Assembly: GCF_028858725.1 (NCBI RefSeq)
Contig: NC_084771.1
Span: 8,274,915-8,338,914 of the forward strand
Reading direction: 5' to 3'
DNA length: 64,000 nt
From: Colius striatus
Taxonomy: Eukaryota; Chordata; Aves; Coliiformes; Coliidae
Shown: piece by piece, positions 12,501 to 21,400 of the stretch
Layout: every line of letters starts with the position of its first letter
How positions within the stretch are numbered: position 1 is the stretch's first letter
Notes under the pieces: model-generated
The model's input: the letters and a program-made list of their open reading frames with translations, nothing else
What the model was told of the DNA's origin: nothing
The model's database searches: none
Position numbers and translations under genes: made by a program

Positions 12501-13702
12501 CTTGCTCTCACATTTCTCTGCTTTAAAACCCAGGCCACCATCCATTTGGCAGCAATATGTATATTGCACTGAGCCACTGATTAGATCACTTACCAAACAA
12601 GGTCAGAGACCAGAACAACCAGGTAGAACATGGTATCACATATTTGCACCCATTGCACTCAAACAGCATTTCAGAGCAGTTTATTTCAAAATAACTTCCT
12701 CAGTTACTCATTGGGCATTTACCTTTGACATTTCAATAGCTCACCCTGCCATCTCCACAGCATTTCCACCCCATGACGAGCACATACTTGCTCCTCCCTT
12801 GAAGTGTCCTTCTGGATGGACCATAACCCAAGTGAAACCAAACTGCCATCATTTGCCATGACTCACAGTCACCTGTTCCTACACACCCATCAGTCCCTTC
12901 CACAGCAACTGGCAATGCTGAGCACATTTTAACCACACCAAAGCCTCTGTAATCTTTAAGGCTTTCTTTGTTCCTGTGCATTAAGATAGTTTTATGCAGC
13001 AAGTAAGTTTCAGTTTGCCTGTAAGAGTTTTCCCCAAGTGCAACTTCTCAATATCAGTGAACACAGATGGGTTTGGTCAGCTGCCAGTGGACAAGTTAGC
13101 CTTGCTGACATCAGTCTATCCTGTAGACAGCGCTGGATGTATGGCACATCTGATGTTCCTGCTGCACAATCTGCAGTACTCGTCAGTGTAAATTGCTCTT
13201 TCTGCCTCGGGGACGGGGCTGTCCCTCCGTGCACCAGTCCCGGAGAGCGTACACCGCCTTCCCCCTCCTTGCCACCCAGCTAAGCTTAGCAGATCTCGCC
13301 TTAGAAAGAGAAACTAACTTCCCGTTCCCTTCTCCACCCACACAGGGAATGCAGTCCCCAAATTCAGAAAGCACAGCTCCTGCCACGCCCGTCACCCAAA
13401 CTCTCCTCCTCCTGGGAAAGGCCCTACCGTGACGAGGGAAGGGACTCGCTTCCTCCCTCCCACCGCACCCTGCCGCGGCTCGGGGGCTCCACGAACCCCG
13501 CCCCGGCCCACAGCCGGAACCGGCCACCTCAGAGCTCGGCCTGGCCCCAACCTCGCCCCTGGGCCGGCCCAGCCCGCGGCCCCTCAGCCGCAAGGGCCCA
13601 CCGCCACTGGCAGAGGCCGCGGTACCGGCGACTGAGGGGCTCCGCTCCGCGCCGCGCCGCCCCCCGCCCCACCTGACGGAGGATACTCTCCATGTTGGCC
13701 AT
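6524..13702 (-). CDS. CHMP1B: CHMP1B, ESCRT-III subunit (8 coding exons, intact)
   Basis: Charged multivesicular body protein 1B is a small helical ESCRT-III subunit that polymerises on membranes and acts with IST1, spastin and VPS4 in endosomal sorting, abscission and nuclear envelope closure. Eight minus-strand exons join as 13702-13687, 11165-11068, 10352-10206, 9993-9925, 9562-9455, 8503-8460, 7663-7591 and 6568-6524. They total 600 nt, giving 199 residues plus TAA, the usual family length. The N-terminus reads MANMEKHLFNLKFAAKEL, followed by the basic helix 1-2 hairpin. The C-terminal MIT-interacting motif is ELSQRLARLR (residues 187-196), ending RDQV. All introns are GT-AG and in phase, and no frameshift or stop is present, so the gene looks functional. 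CHMP1A is unlikely, since the sequence follows CHMP1B throughout. From general knowledge, human CHMP1B on chromosome 18 is an intronless retrocopy; this locus would be the multi-exon ancestor, corresponding to Chmp1b2/CHMP1B2P near Xq21. Confidence 0.96.
7591..7663 (-). CDS. CHMP1B: CHMP1B coding exon 7
   Basis: Seventy-three bases: the last base of G161 and residues 162-185 (LDLNMELPQ to SAEQ). This is the flexible linker before the C-terminal motif. The acceptor is CTCCTTAG and the donor GTAAGC. Confidence 0.95.
8460..8503 (-). CDS. CHMP1B: CHMP1B coding exon 6
   Basis: Forty-four bases, residues 147-160 (NQVDMLLQEMADEA) plus the first two bases of glycine 161. The acceptor is GCTCTAG and the donor GTAGGT. 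The split glycine codon is completed by the first T of exon 7. Confidence 0.95.
9455..9562 (-). CDS. CHMP1B: CHMP1B coding exon 5
   Basis: One hundred and eight bases, residues 111-146, from ISALMDKFEHQF through the threonine-rich linker TTTLTTPQ. The acceptor is GGTTTAG and the donor GTAAGA. Phase 0 at both ends. Confidence 0.96.
9925..9993 (-). CDS. CHMP1B: CHMP1B coding exon 4
   Basis: Sixty-nine bases, residues 88-110, from VTKSMAGVV to MNLEK. The acceptor is TTTCAG and the donor GTAACT. Both junctions are phase 0. Confidence 0.95.
10206..10352 (-). CDS. CHMP1B: CHMP1B coding exon 3
   Basis: One hundred and forty-seven bases, 49 complete codons (residues 39-87), from AIQKGNMEVARIH to TAVTMGK. 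The acceptor is TTCAACAG and the donor GTAAGG. It encodes most of the long helix 2 and is the most conserved part of the protein. Confidence 0.96.
11068..11165 (-). CDS. CHMP1B: CHMP1B coding exon 2
   Basis: Ninety-eight bases coding residues 6-38, starting within K6 and ending in the lysine-rich KAKIKK. The acceptor follows CTGCAG and the donor is GTAAGC. This is the basic first helix of the ESCRT-III core, which contacts acidic membranes in this family. Confidence 0.95.
11210..11337 (-). mobile_element. CR1 LINE fragment (3' end) in CHMP1B intron 1
   Basis: Begins CACAGAATCTCAAGGGCTGG, the reverse complement of the CR1 3' terminus, and runs for about 130 bases of the conserved 3' region. 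It lies only 44 bases upstream of the exon 2 acceptor (minus strand). Confidence 0.85.
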
Positions 13703-13915
13703 GGCGGCGGACGGCTCCGCGGCGCTCCGTCCGGCCCGGGAAGCGGAGGGGACGGGAGCCCAAGGCGGCGGCGGCGGCCACTCACCCCCGGCCCAGCCCG
13801 GTGGCGGCTCCAACTTCCGGCTCCCCCCTCGCGCTACGCGCAGGCGCGCCGGGGCGGGGCGGGGGCGCGCGCCGCGGGGCGCCGCCTGGCGGTCACGGAC
13901 GGGGAGGTGACAGAG
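13430..13915 (-). promoter_or_regulatory. CHMP1B: CpG island promoter of CHMP1B
   Basis: Very GC- and CpG-rich DNA spans the first exon and upstream flank and stops abruptly at a CR1 insertion. A perfect ETS/GABPA site (CCGGAAGT on the minus strand, 13813-13820) lies about 110 bases upstream of the start codon. An NRF1-like CGCGCAGGCGCG lies near 13837-13848, and Sp1-type GGGGCGGGGC near 13851-13860. There is no obvious TATA box. This is a typical housekeeping promoter layout. The transcription start is inferred, not seen. Confidence 0.8.
13687..13702 (-). CDS. CHMP1B: CHMP1B coding exon 1 (16 nt of coding sequence)
   Basis: The exon codes for MANME plus the first base of a lysine codon, which is completed by AA at the start of exon 2 (residue K6). 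The donor is GTATCC. The start sits in an ideal context (GCCGCCATGG). An in-frame ATG 37 codons upstream (13811-13813) has no stop before this start, but it overlaps the ETS motif of the promoter and is probably upstream of transcription initiation. The open frame continuing past the donor is intronic. Confidence 0.93.
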
Positions 13916-13921
13916 GATCCG

Positions 13922-14198
13922 TCACAGTCTCCAGGGCTGGGAGGGACCTGCAAAGCCCACCCAGCCCAACCCCCCTGCCAGAGCAGCACCACCTAGAGCA
14001 GGGCACACAGGGACTGTCCAGCTGGGTTGGGATGTCTCCAGAGAAGGAGCCTCCACAGCCCATCTGGGCAGCCCCTGACAGTGCTCCCTCACCTCAACAG
14101 GGAACAACTTCTTCCTCGTGTTTCTTTGGAACCTCTTCTGTTCCAGCTTGTGCCCATTGCCCCTTGTCCTGTCATTGGACATGACTGAGAACAGTCTG
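13922..14198 (-). mobile_element. CR1 LINE fragment abutting the CHMP1B promoter
   Basis: About 280 bases of CR1 3' sequence in reverse orientation, ending in the AAGGGGCAATGGGCACAAGC-type block seen in other copies here. Its edge coincides with the end of the CpG island, about 220 bases upstream of the CHMP1B start codon. Confidence 0.88.
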
Positions 14199-14203
14199 TC
14201 TGC

Positions 14204-14305
14204 AGAATCATTTTGGTTGGAAAAGACCTTTAAGATCATCAAGTCCGACCACTAACCTGACACTGCCAAGCCTACCACAAAACCATGTCCCTAAGAACCT
14301 CATCT
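14204..14305 (-). mobile_element. Second CR1 3' fragment, different subfamily
   Basis: AGAATCATTTTGGTTGGAAA followed by the AAGATCATCAAGTCC-type block is the reverse-complement 3' end of another, more diverged CR1 subfamily. It lies directly beside the previous CR1 copy, so one element probably inserted at or into the other. Confidence 0.75.
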
Positions 14306-17300
14306 CGTTTCTATTCCTCACTTGTTTCTATTTCCATTAAACCTGCAGGAACTTAATATCCTTAAAGCAATCATACCTAAGACTTGGCTGAAATTAGCAA
14401 CTGCTATACAGTCAACAAGTGAGAAACAGTCCAAGAGAGCATTCTTGCACAGGTCATATCTTAAGCAGATATTTAGAATACATGTTGCAAAACAGAAGCA
14501 GCATATCACACACATACACACACATGTACATACTGCACAGGTCATGTCTTAAGCAGATATTTAGAATACATGTTGCAAAACAGAAGCAGCATATCTCATA
14601 CACACACACACACACACACATTGAGTGACTTGCAGTTAGTGTGAGTGTTCACAGGAACGAGGTTAATATTGTGAAGAACAGAGACATTAGTCTTCTTCAG
14701 AGCACCGAGGATGACCTATGGAAAGCTTTAATGCAGGCATTTGGTACACAACTGTATTTTTTATCACATTTATCAAAAAGTCCCATAATTCTGGAGTTTA
14801 TTGCCCATGTTTCTGTATACATTAAGTAGGAGATGCCCCACTAAGTGTGAGGCATTTTTCTTCAGGTCACTGGGAACACAGAGCTCACATACGAGCTGTG
14901 TTCAGTGTTGGCTTGCTGGAGATGTTATTATATAAGCTCGTGACAGTCTACTTTAGTAAGTGGTAATTCCTCCAGCAAGTTGAATTACTTTCTTGAGTCA
15001 CCTTGCTGAGTCACTCTGATATCTTGAGATGCAGAGTTTTTTTCCTGGTGGTGTATCTTTCAGACAGAAGTTGTTAAATAAGTGCTGTGCTGCCTAATTG
15101 TGAAAAAAAAATCAAGAGTCTGATCTAGTAATTTTGAAAGGACTAAGGACTTCTCTGTCTCTCATTTATTACATTCTATGTTAACAACAGCAGAACTTGA
15201 CTCACAGGCCCCCACTCAAACCCCACCTCTCCAAGAAAGACCAAACCGACCTCAGCATTCATCATATCTGATAAACTGTTCAACACACAGAAAAGAGTGA
15301 AAAACAAAGACCTCCTGACTTTGAATCTACTGCAAGATACAACAGAACTGTAGAAGCAGAACTTCCAAAAATCAAGTTGAGCTGAAGGGTTTTTTCCACC
15401 CTCCAAACAAATCATTTTAAGGGATGTATTTCAGTTTACTTCCAGCTTTTCATTGAATAACTATTTCTATCAGGGTATAGCAAAGTTAAGCCTTTTAGTA
15501 GAAAGTTACACATCTTAGTTAGATACAAACTGCAGATGTTCTGTTCTAAGATGTATTTCTTTTTTCATTACCTTTTATTTCTTTAGCTAAATTGGGCTGG
15601 AGTCTCCCCTGCCAATGTTCCAAACAGCATCTCAGCTGTTTACAGCAACTGAGGGGTCATGGTCTGATCCTTTATGATACTAAAAGACCTCTGGAGTCAA
15701 TAATTTCTTAACTTTCAGCTAACATAAAGTAAATCTCCATGTCTGTTGCTGGCCCAGAAGCACACTGGGGTGGTTAATAAGCCTCTCAGTATCGTTCCCA
15801 GCAGCCCAGCTGCCATCACTGCTTGACTTGCATCTCTTCTGGAGACAGCAAGTGGGGGAAAATCAGCTCTCTTGTGATTGAGCATGAGTCTTGATATCCC
15901 ACATCTGAGAAGTGACATAAGCTTAATTGCTGATAAAACTTGACTTAATTCAAAACTGACAGCTACTCAGTCTAAAGGCTGAAAGTGATGTTGTTCATAC
16001 TGAACATCTCCTGCTGCCTGAGCTCCAACCCCAACTTTTTCACAGTCAGACAGTGCTTGCTGCAGGGTAAATGTAACTATTGTTCTCAGTGTTTAATGCA
16101 CTGAGTTTTAAAAGGAGTGTAGCTTGTAGTTAGACTTGGGTCAAGGTATTTTTCTCTTCAAGACCTGGTCTTCCATGGAAGGTTTTAGGATTCATTCATC
16201 ATTTACTTTAGATGAAATAAACTCTTAGACTAGGGCTTTTTGTCTCTAACAAATCTTTCTCACTAACATAACCAGATTAATCTTGCTAGAACTTGAAAAA
16301 CACTCTTGCTGGTTTACTGACTGATTCCCTTTGAGTGCTGTTAGCCTTCAGAATAGGGAACTGATTGCATTTTTCAAACAGAATGCATAAAACCCCTTAT
16401 AGTGTATAACCAGGCCTTGTTAATGCAAAGTCACCTGCTTGTTACACAAATAGGTATTAACATTCTGATTTTTGTTCCAGACTTTTAATGGCTTAGGGCT
16501 GGTAATTGGAGCTGTTAGAAGCAGTGTAAATTAGACAATGCTAAGAAGGTTGATCTTCACTAATTGTCTTCCTTCAGATATCAGAATGCTTTGGGGGAAA
16601 AAAAGCTTATTTATTTCTTCTTAGCTAGCTAAGCTTTCAAACATGAAAGCATTTTCTTTTCTCTGTGAGAATGAACTTCTCTCCCCATCCTAAACGTGAG
16701 TATCATAATTTCATAAACAGAGTGTTCAGAAAAGGTATTAGATCAGGAAATGTAACCATGCTTTATGATAATTCCAGTCTATCTATTTATCAACCTGTGT
16801 GCCTTTTAGATTCTTGACAGGTCAATAGTATTTCTCAGATATGCCTATGAGTGTTATTTAGCTGTTACTTTTTATGTGAAAAAGCATTTTCTTTCAAAAA
16901 CACCATATAAAAACATTTATAATTGAAAACTTTTCATTCCTGGAGTTGGGGCCAGAACACAAAGCTCAGAGGTCTTCCTTAACTTATCTTTGGATGTGAA
17001 AGTGGGTGAGCAGCGTTGGAGTGATGATCGCAGGGTGGGCACAGCACAGCAGCCCTGGGAGAGGCAGCTCTCTCCTTGCATTTTTAAAAGCACGTTCTTC
17101 TGAAGCATCTCAGGCAAACCCTACCAATAAAGGGATGTATCTGAACTGACAGCTTCCTCATTTACCCCCCAGCCTGTGTGAAATTCGTGTATAAATAGCT
17201 TGTAAAGACAGCAATAACGCAGGAGTGCGTATAGCAAATCAACTCTACCAAGTGTGGCAGAAGAGACTTTTATGTAAAGCTGGTAACAGTAATTATTGCA

Positions 17301-18170
17301 GCTTGTGTCTCAGGAGTCTGAATTCTTCATGATAAAGATTGCTGAGTCCTGACTGTAAAAGCTTTGGAATACCTACGGGTGACAGCCCACGGTGACTTGC
17401 AGCTGCACCGCGCTGTGTTTGCAGCAGGAGAGGTCTCTGCAAAGCACCTTCTCAGGAGATGGGAAAAGACACAATTACAGTGTGTGATTTTTTGGATCTG
17501 ATCCACATTGGTGGATAATTCTCAATATCACTAGCTCACAGAAGCAAGTATTATTGTCTGCAGTTTGAAAACCAAATCTATGGAGAGATGCAGCAGAGAT
17601 TTAAAACGTTAAATAGAGAACTGTGAGCAGACAGCTCCTGCCTGAACAGGCCTACTGAAAGCAACCTCCTAGAAGCTTGTGCAATAATTCTCATAATGGT
17701 TACTTAGATGAATAAGGTTTTCCAGGGTCAGAAACAGACACTAGATCATTGAATATCCACATTATTTCCCTACACCATTACTGGAACTCATTAATTAGAG
17801 CATGATTTGGAGGGGGCAGCAGCATTAGATAGGAGCTATTAGAGTGGTCATCTGCTTTGACAAAAAAAATTATTCATTCCAGTGATGTCAAAGAGAAGTA
17901 AAACTGACCTAATTATCCACAACAATGTTAGAGAACAAAGCAACAAAACCTGCTCAGAAGTAAGAGCAAGTGCTGCTTTACTTCAATCAAACCTGAAAAA
18001 GTATAGACCAGCTTCACTCAGCTGACACAGGAGGGAGCCAACTGGGCTACAGCCTCTTTTAGTGCTGCTCAGGACATAAGCTAACAGAGCCAAATTACAA
18101 CTTAAATCCCTCTTCCCTTTTCAGTGCTGAGAAAATATCCTTCTGGTGATGGGCTCCTCTCTGTCCACAG
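14306..18170. other. Intergenic, only a tandem duplication seen
   Basis: Apart from the 88-bp duplication at 14.45 kb, there are no recognisable elements, CpG islands or credible coding frames. Confidence 0.6.
14447..14622. repeat. 88-bp tandem duplication ending in CA repeats
   Basis: The sequence starting GCACAGGTCAT and containing TTTAGAATACATGTTGCAAA occurs at 14447 and again at 14535, almost unchanged. Each copy ends in an AC-rich microsatellite (the second is a pure AC run at 14600-14620), so slippage or unequal exchange at the CA tract may have made the copy. Confidence 0.9.
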
Positions 18171-18187
18171 GTTGAAAAACCTGTCAG

Positions 18188-18441
18188 TACCATGATGGAG
18201 AAGATGTTCTTTCAAAGCCTGGCATGAGCTCAGACTGTACATCACAAAGTTCAGAGGGTCGGTCAGTTGAAGAGTTTGAAGCAGCAGCTTCACCAGGTGT
18301 AACACCTGTGAAAAAGTGCAAAGCATTGCTTTCTAATTTAAAAAATAGTAAATCTCGAGAGAAAACAGCCTTTAATTTCTTTTTACTCACGCTATCATCT
18401 GTTCAATTTGAGGGGAAAAAACTTTCAATGGCTGGAAGATT
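18188..18441 (+). other. Unidentified coding-like segment (possible exon)
   Basis: The frame is open from 18176 and, taken from a possible 3' splice site (CCTGTCAG, ending at 18187) to a consensus donor (GTAAGT at 18442-18447), gives about 84 codons. The translation starts YHDGEDVLSKPGMSSD and continues through a serine- and glutamate-rich part (SEGRSVEEFE), then a basic part (TPVKKCKALLSNLKNSKS). Its composition resembles a low-complexity protein linker more than random intergenic sequence. A stronger pyrimidine-rich acceptor ends at 18170, but from there this frame meets a TGA at once. I do not recognise a family. It could be an exon of an unannotated transcript, a decayed retrocopy or chance. 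Confidence 0.25.
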
Positions 18442-18452
18442 GTAAGTGAAAC

Positions 18453-18486
18453 GTTGCCAATGAAACTCAGTCATTGCCATGGCAAC
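18453..18486. promoter_or_regulatory. Pair of RFX X-box-like sites
   Basis: ATTGCCATGGCAAC at 18473-18486 differs from the X-box consensus only at the first base. GTTGCCAATGAAAC at 18453-18466 carries a good left half-site with two mismatches. Two such sites within 34 bases, in DNA without a CpG island, suggest a distal RFX-bound element. Confidence 0.4.
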
Positions 18487-18489
18487 ATT

Positions 18490-21400
18490 GGGGTTCTGGT
18501 TCCGTCACAAGAAAAGCAGATTTTATTGCTTTGCAATTACTTGGGGGTCTGTATGTCAGTATATAGTATATGAAGGACTGGAATTTCCATCCACACAACA
18601 GGAGGTGGATTCCACCCCCAGCAGCACCTCGTTTCAGTATAGTTATACCAGAGTGCAGCATGGAACTGCAAAAGTGAATGCTCCAGCTGGTCTCCTCTCT
18701 TTCATCCACCTTGTATTGTCAATGGTATCTGCAGATGCTGTGGCTCATTCACTACAGAGTCCTGTTGCTTTTAAGAAGATTAAACCACGGAGAAGATTTT
18801 AAGGATTATCGACCTGTTTATTATCAAATCCTATCAGTGTTGTAGTGATTAAGAGACAAGCAGCATTACTAGGAAAATACAATTCATTGGTTTTTTTTCT
18901 TGGCACACATCACTGAATTTTCATGACTAAAAAAAAAAACCTACAAAGAAATTTGGAAGAAACACACTACCCAACATTCGTCTTCAGCAAGCTAAGTTAA
19001 AGCATTTTGTCTACTGTGGGTACAGATGTAGTGACACACCAAGATGTTAGCAATGATTGCAGTGAAACTTGGCTATTTCATGTCTTTGTAAACATTTTCA
19101 TTATAAAAACATACTGAAAGCACTTTAAAATACATCAATTGCATCTCCTTTGCATATTTTCATTTGAAACTTACCATTTTGCAGAGAAGGGAATCAATAT
19201 TGAAGGGCAAAAGATACCAGCTGAGGCTTCTTCAAATGCTGATCTTGCAGCTTGGGGGCATCTGCAGATACAGAGTCCAGTGCCATTGCCAGAAAAGTGT
19301 GGGGATAACTCTGATCTCTGTTCCACCTGGACATTCCTGCAGGGAATTGCCCATGGAAGAGGCAGAGTTTGAACCGTTTTGGTTCTGTGCTTTCAAGGTC
19401 CAAGTGCAGGGGTTGATGGGAGGGGAGCACAACTCATTACTGAGTGTGAAGACAGGGAGACTCCAGCCCCAGCTCGTCTAGCAGCTGCTGCCTCCTCTCC
19501 CAGTTCCTTGGCTCTTGTGGCGGCAATCCCCTCCACTTTTGGTCTGCTCTGATGGATACTTCTTCTCTCAGCAAAAATGGGGCATATTCTGCTTCTCCTT
19601 GCCTTGCTGTCAGCCAAAGAAAATTCCACTGCTGCCATTGCAGCTGGAGCGTTTGCACAAAGGCCACAGGCGTGGGAACCTGCTGCTGAATTTTGTAACC
19701 ATTTAAGGTTTTCATTGTTTTTTGAAATTAATTGGGGATCCAAGTCAAAGCCCACTGCTTAGAAGACAGTAAAAACCCTTTGTCTTGGATAGCAGCGTGG
19801 GGTCAGTTCCAGATTAAAAGGTTGGAAGGGGACTGGAAGCAAGTATGTCTAAAATGCCTGGGCTTCCTTGAACTTCAGCTCCATTTTAGTAACTCTTCAA
19901 TTGGCCAGAAGCTGTATTTTGAGGGCAGAATGAGACATCTCTTACAGTAAGTCAGTGCTAAGACCCTCCAGCCTATCTCATCTAGGAGAAAGGAGCAGTG
20001 ATAACTTGACATTTGAGTCACAGTTAGTTGGCATCTCAATGACCTGCTCTTTGAAATGAATAAAGCTGTTGACTAATCTCTGAACTGTCAGCACAGACCT
20101 TCTGCTTGGGTAAAGTGAGGAGGAGTTTGCTGTATCCTGTGTTTTTGAAAGATGAAGGTGCAGTTGTTGGCTTTCTTCAGCCAGTAAAATTGTAAATAAA
20201 ACCTTGGTATACTTGAGATGAATCACAGATTTCAAGTACTGGCTGCTTACTTCTCATCAGGCTGAAATCACCTGCACAGCCACTGCTTCTGAATGCTTGC
20301 CTCTTGCTTTTTACATTTGAATTCTTGATATGTCCATTTTAGAGCCTCAGCCATTTTGTACTCTTGAGTTACTAACTCTCAATTCTCCAGCCTCTTCCAA
20401 AAGAAGCAATTTAGAATCTGCCTCCTGCTTCCTCCCCTCACCTTCCCTCCCACACTATCTCCATCTCATCTTTGATGCAGCAGACTTTTATTTTTCCTTA
20501 AATTTTATGGAGTTGTGAATTATATGCTGCTCCCATTGTAGCACTTTGGAGAAATAAAACTGTCAAACTAAGCTGCACAAGAGGATGAGCTAGAAAAGAA
20601 GTGATCTGAAAATATGAAAATAAAACCCAACCCAGAATTATTAAATCAGAGTGCTGCAGAACTACAGTAGAATCCAATTTCCTGACACGATGGAGGTGTA
20701 TGGATTTGCCATTTTAATGCAGACACTTATGGGTGGTGATGGCTTTTAGGACAGGATTTAGGCAATGAAGTTTCAATCATTCATTACATACACAAAATTG
20801 TTCCTCTCTGTCCAAGGTGCTTCAGCTGAATCATTCTCTTGTTCTTATTCTTCCTTGATCATGCCCCATTTCTGTCTCTTTTTTTCCCCTTCCTCTATAG
20901 ACCAATATAGTAGTTGTCATAGGCTGGTCATTTATCATGAGCTAGGCAACTGAGTGTGTTACAAACAGCATTTGTTTCATGCCTTTCAGCTAAGCCAACA
21001 GAAATTGGTGCTACTCTTCATGTTTTGTGAGAGGAAACAAAAGTACATTTTATTATCATGATACCTGAGGTCTCATATTGCAAAAACCTCCCAAACATTG
21101 GGTCTTGCTACAAAATGAATTGAAAACCAAATATGACTTCACCATGAGGTATAAAGTCCCTACACACAATGTAGGGATCAAATGCTGTCATTTTGAGAGA
21201 GCAGTAGTTCTATTCTACTCAATGAAGCTCTCAGCACAAGTAATGACTGTGAGCCCGAGTGGAATGAGCTCCTGTGTGTTGATTTGTGCCCTGTGATGGC
21301 AGGAGTGCATCGCAGACAGGACCAGTTTTAATCACAATAATTGATCTGTGCCCTTAGTCATTCCTAAAGTCAGTCACACATGATGTGCAGAGGAAAGTAA

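Noticed and set aside
13183-13813. 200- and 94-codon minus-strand open frames over the CHMP1B CpG island
   Set aside because: They are produced by GC-rich sequence and by reading past the exon 1 donor. The in-phase joining to exon 2 restores the known CHMP1B N-terminus.
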